Both the position numbers and the translations under genes were made by a program. Below, in pieces: positions 9,501-16,989 of a DNA stretch of 23,391 nt. Positions within the stretch are counted from its first letter, which is position 1. Each line of letters begins with the position of its first letter. The notes beneath the pieces were generated by a model that was given only the letters and a program-made list of their open reading frames with translations, was not told where the DNA came from and searched no databases. The stretch spans positions 1 to 23,391 of IMG/VR virus record IMGVR_UViG_3300044491_000371; one strand, 5' to 3'. The stretch comes from a virus.

Positions 9501-11550
9501 TTTCAAGTTCTTTAATGCATGGAATGACCAGTATGGTGGAAGAGGTAATATGCCTCTTGAAGTTTGGTTAGATTTAGATTTCACAAGAAGAGAATTACAA
9601 GAAGAACTTAAAGAATTTAACAAAGCAAACAATACTGACTTTCAGTTATCAGCTCAAGAAGGCTTAGATGAAGTTGTTAAAGGTAGTTACATACTCGGAG
9701 CTAAAATAGGACAAGGCTTTTATCAAAACCTTAGAGGTAACTATAACCCTCTTACCATGGACATATGGTGGATGAGGATGTGGAACCGTATGGTTGGACG
9801 GCCATTTAAAGCACCTACGACTGAAGCTAATCTTAAAAAAGCAAGAAATAAAGTTGAACAAAGGATGAAAGATCCTAAGGCCTCAGCTTTAGAAAAGCAG
9901 ATTATTAAGAAAAGTTTAAAAGATCTAGGTTTGAAAAGAGCAGGTTTATATAAAGACACTAAAAGATTTGATGCTTTAATTACACAGCTCCATAAAAATT
10001 GGAACAGTTATTATAAAAACTATCAAAAGATTAACAAAAAGAACCCTGCCAAACCTGCATTCTTTAGGACTGTTGGAACTCATGTAAAAAACATTAATGA
10101 AGGTCTTATGGCAACACCATTTGACGCTAAAGAACGTAGTTACATGAGGTCAGTAACTGCTAGAGCTATTGAGTTAATGTCAGAAAAAGGGTATAACATT
10201 AATACTGCTGATTATCAGGCACTTATGTGGTTTCCTGAGAAACAGTTAGCTAGAAAGCTAGGTATTCAGCAAGGAAGAGGCGAAGATAACGATTATTTAG
10301 ATGCAGCAATATTACTTGCACAGGCAGAAGGATTAACAAATGACCAAATCAAAGAAACACTCCCCACAACAGAACGAGGAGAGTTCGATGTTGGATCAGG
10401 TACCATCGGACAAAATGCAGGACTTCGTTCAGAGAATGATGGCCTTGGGCGAGAGGAAATTAGCCGAGAAGAACCAATCCTCACAATCAATGCCGATCCT
10501 CAGCTCGGAGGAAGTCAACGATCAAGGGGAAATAGAAATAATAGAACCCTTCAACCTACCCCTACAGAAATAAACGATGTATTACCTACAATACAAAAAG
10601 CGTTTGAAGTAGGTAAAAAGGGATCACCACACGAAAACGGACTAAACGTTACTGAGGCTCTGCAAATTGGTAAGGCTCTTGGTTATTCTATACTAATGGT
10701 TCCTGACAAAACAAACATGAGGCGTTTGTACGGTAGGCCTATACCTAGTGGGAAAGACTTAGCAGGTTTTGCTTCACAAGGTATAATTGGTGATAAGATA
10801 ATCCCACAAAAGATAGCTATAAAAGAAGCACAGTCTAAAAATGATGAGGCAAGAGCTATATTTACAGCTATTCACGAAGTGTCTCATGGTTTATCTAAAC
10901 AAGGAGGTAAAGGTTCAAGCACAGTTATGGACATGGGTTACGGCAGGAACAATGCCTTACCTAAAAGGACGTACAGAGGTTCTGTAGAAGCTGACCTGGC
11001 TGTTTTATTTAACCGTATACATGCAAAAGTACCTGATGCTAAACTAGGTCAACGTATTGCTAATGAAATGAAAAGTATACGTTTTGCATCCTTTGCAAGA
11101 GAAGGGACTAACTTAACACCTTTTTTAAAAGATGATTCAATAATACCTAGACAAGCTAGTCTTACTAAACGATTTATGGATCAAGCAAGATTAGATATTA
11201 TTGAGGATAATGTTGGTAGAGATAGCCCTGATTACATAGCTGCTGAACAATCAATGCAGGAAGAAAAAGCAGAAATAGATGGTTATGAGTTAAACATTTC
11301 AGAGATATTAGCTGATAACATAGCTGCTTACTTAATTGATCCTAAGAAGTACAAAAGCATTGCACCTACAGCTGCAAAGTTTTTACAGGATACTTTAAAC
11401 AGTAAACCATCGTCTAAGTTTGTTAAGTTCTACGCTAACCCACTAGCAGCTGTATTAGCAGTTATTATGTCGGCCTTAGCATTAGACGACCAGGAAGAAG
11501 AAATGCCTGAAGGAGCCTTACAGCTCGGACAGGGAGCATTGAGTGCCTGA
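6586..11550 (+). CDS. Giant internal virion / polyvalent protein with C-terminal HExxH metallopeptidase motif (1654 aa)
   Basis: This is the largest gene here and probably the main ejection protein. In order:
- a short N-terminal block (MAQYQIGNQVYDIPDNTPQA);
- hydrophobic Ala/Gly stretches at about 128-172, 186-205 and 275-300, suited to membrane insertion;
- another near 486-520;
- a Gln/Glu-rich coiled coil (about 545-600);
- a Trp-rich block MDIWWMRMWNRMVGRP (1058-1073), which I think belongs to a domain family of large phage proteins (possibly DUF7178, unverified);
- a low-complexity linker (about 1262-1330);
- a zinc-protease motif HEVSH (H1430, E1431, H1434);
- a hydrophobic C-terminus.
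The protease could process virion or host proteins. A third zinc ligand was not identified. A small reading frame is nested over the linker. The end overlaps the TerS gene by 8 bases. Confidence 0.8.
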   Translation: MAQYQIGNQVYDIPDNTPQATVDKILDELALEVSQQGNNQQQGTDGVFDFAADQFQKLGGKGIEAFGRATGLEGVEKYGTDVVKQQEIDITKGGYKSKYNKSFSDTWDEDGLEAAFGWIGEKVAENSMTTGASLVGAGATAAAALISAPAALLFGGVTLAGSALLGTGEVASEIEDKTGSYDPNLAVGVGAIIGLLDKFGAGKVIPKDQLAKLSAKQIAQRLNKAGFKEASKEFTKRTLKKSGIEFGTEGVQESLSMGASALSGGEYTLKEARDRFIDAGVVGGAMGGGVSVGTDAVTGGVNTVRKVKDGVTSVFDKKTKEPNDPEGATELANRLNTIATANDYNLQDLDKMSTKGARETVDKAHIQVAEELKQLGKDLKERLQVSPTDELSVVIDKVLAQAGQREARNKTKSTVGKQEFDAITRLTGDTLEGQRMLSLMRQMNELTELHNSGYQQGLSKITDNFSPIGGGIGYDKGAINTEKVLRPIASGGAALSTGGASLLGQLGIVAGGRAIDKLRGVNKSVVDQYIQDNKDGDGIDLGNNPSLRQDAIDKAKQAEQEAILAERQKLQEQQDREALNAQLDQENASPTPNSPQFIMEDGTGLTKQQVEEVLQLIEQTPNINPALQKAINDYRNSVRIGGNVSDLSPLIRAVNAAVEANGIQRTNPQNQSTMQQNQQMGGRPSYQNSPNYQRGIDDNRAFADELIEAVNNDNNLNVVDKPILTQALMNLKKNLGSRPMETGTRIVEDLGTRLKNPEAIQQYVVPYLDRVTQQQPNQQDNTEIIDEQITPSNFNEGDPILGAELDPFGLGDMIGITSDAIRPTPEELQQMQDGTFKPEKKQSLVEAYGGIQKLWEKATGRTTPFENTPENVEIIATAMAHEGIKNIGLDGNAIGWYDRKLKAAKVIISSIEPRYQGNEAAFDYALAVTSNGIAVADNFNYAMEVFREYLDTGRMPENFAKGGERTQAMQNAFKFFNAWNDQYGGRGNMPLEVWLDLDFTRRELQEELKEFNKANNTDFQLSAQEGLDEVVKGSYILGAKIGQGFYQNLRGNYNPLTMDIWWMRMWNRMVGRPFKAPTTEANLKKARNKVEQRMKDPKASALEKQIIKKSLKDLGLKRAGLYKDTKRFDALITQLHKNWNSYYKNYQKINKKNPAKPAFFRTVGTHVKNINEGLMATPFDAKERSYMRSVTARAIELMSEKGYNINTADYQALMWFPEKQLARKLGIQQGRGEDNDYLDAAILLAQAEGLTNDQIKETLPTTERGEFDVGSGTIGQNAGLRSENDGLGREEISREEPILTINADPQLGGSQRSRGNRNNRTLQPTPTEINDVLPTIQKAFEVGKKGSPHENGLNVTEALQIGKALGYSILMVPDKTNMRRLYGRPIPSGKDLAGFASQGIIGDKIIPQKIAIKEAQSKNDEARAIFTAIHEVSHGLSKQGGKGSSTVMDMGYGRNNALPKRTYRGSVEADLAVLFNRIHAKVPDAKLGQRIANEMKSIRFASFAREGTNLTPFLKDDSIIPRQASLTKRFMDQARLDIIEDNVGRDSPDYIAAEQSMQEEKAEIDGYELNISEILADNIAAYLIDPKKYKSIAPTAAKFLQDTLNSKPSSKFVKFYANPLAAVLAVIMSALALDDQEEEMPEGALQLGQGALSA
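10377..10381 (+). promoter_or_regulatory. Shine-Dalgarno site of the nested ORF
   Basis: AGGAG lies inside the giant gene and ends six bases before ATG 10388. The same core with 5-6 base spacing precedes the genes at 3207, 15641, 17954 and 22429. It is therefore the site that favours 10388 over the upstream ATG at 10340, which has no such site. Confidence 0.5.
10388..10573 (+). CDS. Candidate overprinted gene nested in the giant protein gene (61 aa, +1 frame)
   Basis: This ATG-started frame lies wholly inside the 1654-aa gene, shifted by +1. It has a textbook ribosome-binding site, AGGAG at 10377-10381, six bases before the ATG. That spacing and sequence match the sites used by accepted genes here, such as those before 15641 and 22429. 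The product (MLDQVPSDKMQDFVQRMMAL at its start) is hydrophilic with an amphipathic helix and an acidic C-terminal part (EVNDQGEIEIIEPF), and looks protein-like. The overlapped part of the giant protein is a low-complexity linker rich in Arg, Gly, Glu and Asn. Its codons there (several CGA, GGA and CTC) differ from the rest of the gene, as expected if the nested frame constrains them. The frame can extend up to ATG 10340. It could still be chance. Confidence 0.45.
   Translation: MLDQVPSDKMQDFVQRMMALGERKLAEKNQSSQSMPILSSEEVNDQGEIEIIEPFNLPLQK
11531..11536 (+). promoter_or_regulatory. Shine-Dalgarno site fixing the GTG start of TerS
   Basis: AGGGAG ends six bases before GTG 11543, inside the end of the giant gene. 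It supports the GTG start and an 8-base overlap with the upstream stop, coupling the ejection and packaging modules. Confidence 0.6.
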
Positions 11551-12028
11551 TCTTAGGAAGTTTAGAGCCAAGTCACCATCAAAAACCAGGTTTCCTCAGA
11601 AGGCTCCTAAAAGAAACTACTTTGCAACATTGATGGATACTGAAGAAGGTAGAGCATTACGACAGTCTTGGTCTACTAAGAAAAGAGTTAATGGTGGCCG
11701 TCCACGAGGGGTTCCTGACGGCTACAGAAAAGAACAAATAGAACCCATAAGAGCAAAAGAAAAAAGGAAAGCAGAGAGGTTGGTTAACATAATGGCTGAA
11801 AAGTATAACATTGAAGACGAGTATGCAAAGAAAGCATTAGTTACTGCAGTAGAAGTAATGAATATGGTCGGTGAAACAAGAGAACGACTAGCTGCAGCAA
11901 GATTGGTATTAGACTTTACCAAGCAAAAACCTGCTTCTAAGAATGAAGTGGCTTTAACTAAAGCAGAAGACTTCTTAGCGTCTCTTGTAACTGATGAGAA
12001 AGATGGATCCGAAACTAAAGAAGGTTAG
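11543..12028 (+). CDS. Probable terminase small subunit (161 aa)
   Basis: TerS recognises the phage DNA and regulates the large terminase. The call rests on position directly before TerL and on sequence style. The N-terminus is strongly basic (LRKFRAKSPSKTRFPQKAPK). A helical centre (EYAKKALVTAVEVMNMVGET, then RERLAAARLVLDFTKQKPAS) is followed by an acidic C-terminus (KAEDFLASLVTDEKDGSE). The AARLVLDFTKQKP..K motif is one I recall from small terminase-like proteins of marine short-tailed phages. The start codon is GTG, backed by an AGGGAG site. No clear helix-turn-helix can be pointed to. It overlaps TerL by 35 bases. Confidence 0.65.
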   Translation: MPDLRKFRAKSPSKTRFPQKAPKRNYFATLMDTEEGRALRQSWSTKKRVNGGRPRGVPDGYRKEQIEPIRAKEKRKAERLVNIMAEKYNIEDEYAKKALVTAVEVMNMVGETRERLAAARLVLDFTKQKPASKNEVALTKAEDFLASLVTDEKDGSETKEG

Positions 12029-13574
12029 AGAACGACTTCTTTATGAATTTCCTTTTTATTCTAAATCTGCACTAAAGATAAGAACAAAGTCAGGTGATAT
12101 TGCTCCACTTACTTTGAACCCTGCCCAGTTAATATTACAAAAGGCAGTAGAAGATCAACAAAAGACAGAAGGTAAGATAAGGATAATAATCCTTAAGGCT
12201 AGACAACAGGGTTTATCAACTTATGTTGGTGGTCACCTGTATTTTTCTGTATCACAACAAAAGGCTCGTAAGGGTATGGTTATCACACACCATGCCGATA
12301 GTACCAGGGCATTGTTTGATATGACAAAAAGATATCATGAGAACTGCCCTGAAATACTAAAGCCACATACTAAATACTCAAGTAGAAGGGAGTTAAGTTT
12401 TGACATCCTCGACAGTTCATTCGTGGTCGCCACAGCAGGTGGAGACAGCGTTGGAAGAGGCGAAACGATTACGAACCTACACGCTTCAGAATTGGCTTTT
12501 TGGCCTAAGTCGTCAGCTACAGACATATGGAATGGACTTTCTCAGGCCGTCCCTAATACACCTAATACAGCGATATTCATCGAAAGCACTGCAAACGGTG
12601 TGTCAGGTATCTTCTATGATTTATGGAAGGGTGCTGTCGAAGGTAAAAACGGTTATGTACCAGTGTTTATCCCTTGGTTCACTGACCCTGATTACCGTGA
12701 AGAGGTATCTAAGAAGTTTAAGAGAACACCTGAGGAAAGGGATCTTGTTAAAAAGTATAAGCTAGACAATGAACAGCTTATGTTTCGTAGACGTAAGATA
12801 GCTCAAAACGGTATTGACTTATTCAAACAGGAGTATCCTTCATTTCCTGATGAGGCCTTCTTAACAACTGGTCGTCCAGTATTTAACCCTGATCAACTTC
12901 AGAAGTTATTACCTGACACTAGAGATATAGAAGAAAGACTTGCACTGGAAACAGATGAATGGGTAAACCACAGCCGTGGTGAACTTACAACTTTTTACAA
13001 ACACGACAGTGGGGAACAGTATGTCATTGGTGCAGATGTGTCTATGGGAATACGGAACGGAGACTACTCCGTGGCCACAGTTCTCGACAGTAAGAAAAGA
13101 CAAGTCGCAACCTGGCGTGGACACGTCCACCCTGACTACTTCGCTACAGTATTGTTTCAACTGGGAAGTTACTACAACGAAGCGTTTATCTGTGTAGAAA
13201 ACAACTCACACGGTATACTTACCTGTACAAGGCTAGGTAAAGACCTGGGTTACCCTAACTTCTACACTGAGGTTCAACACGACAAAATAACTGACAGAGA
13301 AACAGTGAAACTAGGTTTTACGACTACTGTTAAAACTAAACCCTTAATCATCGATCAACTCAGAGCCTCTATGAGAGAGAATGAGTTGGAACTGAATGAC
13401 AAAGTCACAATTCGAGAAATGCTTACTTACATAGTCACTGAAAGTGGTTCTATGGAAGCTGAACATGGATGTTTTGATGACTGTGTTATGTCACTGGCTC
13501 TTGCCAACTATGTGCATCAAGGAGCTTGGGAACCTGCAGAAAGCACGGATGAATTTTATATGGAAATGGTATAA
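11994..13574 (+). CDS. terL: Terminase large subunit, packaging ATPase and nuclease (526 aa)
   Basis: This is the motor that pumps DNA through the portal and cuts the concatemer.
- ATPase half: Walker A-type motif LKARQQGLST (residues 67-76), Walker B region with catalytic Glu in NLHASELAFW (161-170, E166), and a coupling motif IESTANG (196-202).
- Nuclease half (RNase H-like): acidic residues in VIGADVSMG (D348), VENNSHG (E402) and CFDDCVMSLALA (D495/D496).
Length is normal and all key residues are present, so it should be functional. The start is uncertain: ATG 11994 has no good ribosome-binding site, and ATG 12003 would remove three residues. The overlap with TerS suggests translational coupling. 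The portal gene follows after 2 bases. Its sequence type does not by itself tell me cos or headful packaging. Confidence 0.95.
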   Translation: MRKMDPKLKKVRERLLYEFPFYSKSALKIRTKSGDIAPLTLNPAQLILQKAVEDQQKTEGKIRIIILKARQQGLSTYVGGHLYFSVSQQKARKGMVITHHADSTRALFDMTKRYHENCPEILKPHTKYSSRRELSFDILDSSFVVATAGGDSVGRGETITNLHASELAFWPKSSATDIWNGLSQAVPNTPNTAIFIESTANGVSGIFYDLWKGAVEGKNGYVPVFIPWFTDPDYREEVSKKFKRTPEERDLVKKYKLDNEQLMFRRRKIAQNGIDLFKQEYPSFPDEAFLTTGRPVFNPDQLQKLLPDTRDIEERLALETDEWVNHSRGELTTFYKHDSGEQYVIGADVSMGIRNGDYSVATVLDSKKRQVATWRGHVHPDYFATVLFQLGSYYNEAFICVENNSHGILTCTRLGKDLGYPNFYTEVQHDKITDRETVKLGFTTTVKTKPLIIDQLRASMRENELELNDKVTIREMLTYIVTESGSMEAEHGCFDDCVMSLALANYVHQGAWEPAESTDEFYMEMV

Positions 13575-13576
13575 AC

Positions 13577-15613
13577 ATGGCTAAAATAGAAGAGTATACT
13601 AAATTAGATGACAACGACATTGTCACTATATTAGAAAGTAATATCAAAACTTCTGTCGGATACTATGACAGTGAGCTGTCAAAAGAACGAAAGAGAGTTA
13701 CTGAGTATTACAATGCCACACTCCCACGTCCTGCACATGACGGTAACTCAAAGTTTGTATCTCAGGATGTCTATGACAGTGTTGAGGCTCTTAAGGCAGC
13801 TCTATTAGAGACTTTTGCCTCAGGTAACAACATCGTCAAGTTTGCACCTCAGAATGCTGATGACGTCGAGACAGCTGAGGTATGCAGTAAGTACACTGAC
13901 TACGTTATGTTTAGACAGAATGATGCATTCAAAGTCATGAACTCAGCCATCCACGACGGCCTTACCTCTAGAGTTGGTGTTGCTAAGGTGTTTTGGGATG
14001 AAAGAGAAGAGATTGTCGAAGAGGAGTTTACCGACCTTAACCAGGATGAGTTAGACATGCTACTTGCCCAGGATAATGTAGAGCTTGGTGACAGTGAGAC
14101 AAACGAAGTTGGGTTGATATCAGGAACTATATTAACTTCCAGGGACACATCCCAGGTATCTATTGAATCACTAGCTCCTGAAGAATTCTTAATAGAGCCA
14201 CAGGCTAAGTCACTAGATGAGGTAAACTTTGTAGCTCATAGAACTCGTAAGACACTTACTGAATTAAGAGAAATGGGATACTCAGAGGAGCTGCTAAGTG
14301 AGATTGGTTCAGACCATGAAGACGTAGAGGTAGAGACTGACCCTGAGGTATTAGCTCGTTTTGAAAGCATTGGTGCAAGCCGTGGCTCAGACAGTAAGGG
14401 TTACCAAGACCAGGTAAGAGATATCATGGTATACGAATGCTATGTAATGCTCGATAAGGAAGGCACTGGTATTGCCTATTTATATAAGGTTTGTAAGGCA
14501 GGTAACGTAATACTTGAGTGTACTGAGGTAGACCGTAAGCCTTTTATAGTGTTTACTCCCCTACCCATCCCTCATGCATTCTACGGATCAAACTTTGCAT
14601 CTAAGGTTATAGCTACACAAAACGCCAGGACTATCTTAACCAGGTCAATCCTAGACCATGCAGTTATCACTAACAATCCAAGGTATATGGTTGTTAAGGG
14701 TGGCTTAACTAACCCTAGAGAATTAATTGATAACCGTGTCGGAGGCCTGGTAAACGTATCAAGACCTGATGCAATATCACCTATGCCTCAGGCACCTTTA
14801 AACCCATTTATCTTTCAGACATTACAGGTGTTATCTGAGGAAAATGAAAATACTACAGGTGTCTCAAAGTTATCCCAAGGCTTGAATAAAGACGCTATTA
14901 GCAAACAAAACTCAGCAGCTATGGTTGAGCAGTTAGCCACTATGTCTCAGCAAAGACAGAAGATAATAGCTCGTAACTTTGCAAATCAATTCCTCAAGCC
15001 TTTGTTCCATGAAGTATACAGGCTTGTTGTCGAAAACGAACAGTATGAAAAGGTTATCGATATTGCAGGTAACTTTGTCGAAATAGACCCTACTAGTTGG
15101 AAAGAAAAAAGAGATGTGATGGTTGAGCTTAAGCTCGGTTATGGTGAGCAGGAAAGAGACGCAGCCAAGTTTATGCAGCTACACTCCCTATTCTCTCAAG
15201 ACCCTAACCTACAGCCTATGTATCAGCTACCAAACAGATACAACATGATGAAAGAGGCATTGCAGAAACAGGGTATACTAAATGTCGAGGAGTTCTTAAC
15301 TCCACCTGATCAGTTACCACCACCTCAGCCTGATCCAATGCAGCAGATGCAGACACAAATGGCTCAGAAACAACTTGAGCTTCAGGAGCGTCAACAGCAG
15401 TTAGCTGAGATGAAGGTGCAAATGGATGCACAAATGAACCAAATGAAATTGGAGCTTGATAAGATGAAGGCCGAGAGTTCACACGCTCTATCTTCAGACA
15501 ATCAGGATCTAAAAGAGGAGCAACTAGCTCACAAGAAGTACATCGACAAAGCTGAATTAGACGTACTAAGCAAGGCTGAAGATGTACGAGGAATAGCCTC
15601 ACCTACAGGCTAA
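13577..15613 (+). CDS. Portal protein (678 aa)
   Basis: The portal is the dodecameric ring at the special vertex through which DNA enters and leaves and onto which the adaptor docks. The N-terminal region (YYDSELSKERKRVTEYYNAT, then VSQDVYDSVEALKAALLETF) is typical of long P22/SU10-type portals of podoviruses. The central block around residues 425-437 (NTTGVSKLSQGLN) followed by helices (SAAMVEQLATMSQQRQKIIA) matches the usual stem and crown region. The last 100 residues start with a Pro/Gln-rich stretch (about 576-590) and continue as a Gln/Met-rich coiled coil, likely the barrel or crown extension inside the head. Length is in the normal range for podovirus portals. It sits between TerL and the scaffold gene, the expected place. 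Confidence 0.92.
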   Translation: MAKIEEYTKLDDNDIVTILESNIKTSVGYYDSELSKERKRVTEYYNATLPRPAHDGNSKFVSQDVYDSVEALKAALLETFASGNNIVKFAPQNADDVETAEVCSKYTDYVMFRQNDAFKVMNSAIHDGLTSRVGVAKVFWDEREEIVEEEFTDLNQDELDMLLAQDNVELGDSETNEVGLISGTILTSRDTSQVSIESLAPEEFLIEPQAKSLDEVNFVAHRTRKTLTELREMGYSEELLSEIGSDHEDVEVETDPEVLARFESIGASRGSDSKGYQDQVRDIMVYECYVMLDKEGTGIAYLYKVCKAGNVILECTEVDRKPFIVFTPLPIPHAFYGSNFASKVIATQNARTILTRSILDHAVITNNPRYMVVKGGLTNPRELIDNRVGGLVNVSRPDAISPMPQAPLNPFIFQTLQVLSEENENTTGVSKLSQGLNKDAISKQNSAAMVEQLATMSQQRQKIIARNFANQFLKPLFHEVYRLVVENEQYEKVIDIAGNFVEIDPTSWKEKRDVMVELKLGYGEQERDAAKFMQLHSLFSQDPNLQPMYQLPNRYNMMKEALQKQGILNVEEFLTPPDQLPPPQPDPMQQMQTQMAQKQLELQERQQQLAEMKVQMDAQMNQMKLELDKMKAESSHALSSDNQDLKEEQLAHKKYIDKAELDVLSKAEDVRGIASPTG

Positions 15614-15640
15614 TAACTACAACTACTTTAGGAGAGTAAA

Positions 15641-15910
15641 ATGAACAAGGAAGAAACTTTAATTAACCTTGGAAACGATGCTGAACAAATTCTGAATATG
15701 GAAGTGTTCAACAAGACAATCAACAGAATGGTCGAGGGTTGTTTCCAGGCATTTGTAAACTCAAAACCTGAGGAGGCAGATGCACGAAACAAATCATACG
15801 ACCACTACCGTGCCTTAGTCGATATCGTCAACACCTTGAGACATGACCTCCAGGTTAGAGACGAGATTTTAGCTAAGAACGAGAAAGACAACAACAGTCA
15901 AGAGGAATAG
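15641..15910 (+). CDS. Small helical head-module protein (89 aa)
   Basis: Not recognised. The gene has a clear ribosome-binding site (AGGAG, 15630-15634) and lies between portal and scaffold, with 8 bases to the latter. The product is hydrophilic and predicted mostly helical (TLINLGNDAEQILNMEVFNK, then YDHYRALVDIVNTLRHDLQV) with a Glu/Asn-rich C-terminus. No catalytic motif, signal or membrane segment is seen. Position suggests a head assembly helper or minor head component. An equivalent small gene often lies here in related phages, as far as I recall. Confidence 0.72.
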   Translation: MNKEETLINLGNDAEQILNMEVFNKTINRMVEGCFQAFVNSKPEEADARNKSYDHYRALVDIVNTLRHDLQVRDEILAKNEKDNNSQEE

Positions 15911-15918
15911 GAACTATC

Positions 15919-16959
15919 ATGAATGACGTTCAACCCCAAAATAACAAAAATACTACAAGTAATCCACTGAGCTTATCAGCAGATGAGATTAGTGATGCAA
16001 TCCTTGCACGATGGGAAGACGCTGAAAAGCCATCAGAACCTGAGACCGAGGATAAACCTGAAGTCGAAGAAGAACAACAAGAAGAGACTAATGACGACTT
16101 ACAGGAAGAGACAGAAGAAGACGAGGTCGAAGAAGATGAAGACACAGACCCTGAAGAAACTGAAACTGATGATGAGGATGAAGACGATGATGTGGAAGAC
16201 GAGAACCCTGTTCTTAGCGACGACGCTCAAGTTGAAATTCAAGTTAATGGTGAAACAGTTCAGGCATCTGTTAAAGATCTTAAGCGACTTTATGGTCAAG
16301 AGGCTGCTCTCACAAGAAAGTCTCAGGAAGTGGCAACTCAACGTAAAAACGCTGAAGAAGCTATTTCTAAGTCTAATGTCGTTCTCCAAAAGATGTTGGA
16401 GAAAGCTCAAGCAAAGTTTAAGCCCTATCAAGAAGTGGACATGTTGGTCGCAAGTAAGACAATGTCTACGGAGGATTTTGCTCAACTTCGCAGGGAGTAT
16501 AAGGAAGTAGAAGACGAGTATAAGTTTCTTACTGAAGAAGCTAATGTATTTTATAAAGACTTGCAAAACCAACAACAGGCTCAACTACAAGCTGCAGCAA
16601 AAGAGTGCGTTAAGGTTTTACAAGAGGAAATTCCAAACTGGAGTAACCAACTTTATAACGACATTCGTGGTTATGCCATATCTATCGGTCTACCTGAAAA
16701 CGAAGTTAATCGATATGTCGATCCTAAAGTGATCCAACTTATTAATAAGGCTCGTTTGTATGACCAGGGAAAGAAGGTGGCTACAGTGAAAAAGAAGAAT
16801 ACTAAATCTACTAAAATCCTTAGATCAAAGAAGGCACCTGTTAATGACAAGTCAAGAAGAGCTACTCAACTAAAAGAAGCTACTCAGGCACTTGGTAATG
16901 CAGGTACAGACTTAGATGATATTTCTGCAGTAATTATGAAGCGTTGGGAAACCTCATAG
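15919..16959 (+). CDS. Capsid scaffold protein (346 aa)
   Basis: The scaffold guides capsid subunits into the procapsid shell and then leaves. Residues 33-102 are an extreme Glu/Asp tract. A common scaffold motif follows at about 105-141 (VEIQVNGETVQASVKDLKRL, then YGQEAALTRKSQEV). A long coiled-coil centre and a strongly basic stretch (about 288-320, VATVKKKNTKSTKILRSKK) come next, ending in a short acidic helix. The acidic-to-basic order and the position directly before the capsid gene support the call. The N-terminal motif at residues 22-33 (DEISDAILARWE) is echoed at the C-terminus at 333-344 (DDISAVIMKRWE), which may give the protein two equivalent docking ends. No protease gene is seen nearby, so release without cleavage is plausible. 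Confidence 0.85.
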   Translation: MNDVQPQNNKNTTSNPLSLSADEISDAILARWEDAEKPSEPETEDKPEVEEEQQEETNDDLQEETEEDEVEEDEDTDPEETETDDEDEDDDVEDENPVLSDDAQVEIQVNGETVQASVKDLKRLYGQEAALTRKSQEVATQRKNAEEAISKSNVVLQKMLEKAQAKFKPYQEVDMLVASKTMSTEDFAQLRREYKEVEDEYKFLTEEANVFYKDLQNQQQAQLQAAAKECVKVLQEEIPNWSNQLYNDIRGYAISIGLPENEVNRYVDPKVIQLINKARLYDQGKKVATVKKKNTKSTKILRSKKAPVNDKSRRATQLKEATQALGNAGTDLDDISAVIMKRWETS

Positions 16960-16989
16960 TTAACCATCATTTAATGAAAGGAAATAAAG

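Noticed and set aside
12400-12765. 121-aa + frame nested in TerL
   Set aside because: It starts with TTG and overlaps the conserved ATPase core, and its composition is that of a frame shadow.
15983-16510. 175-aa Lys/Leu-rich frame overlapping the scaffold gene
   Set aside because: It is the +1 shadow of the Glu/Asp-rich tract and has no ribosome-binding site.
16099-16584. 161-aa minus-strand frame rich in Leu, Phe and Ser over the scaffold gene
   Set aside because: It is the antisense shadow of acidic and Lys codons, with no start signal; all supported genes are on the + strand.
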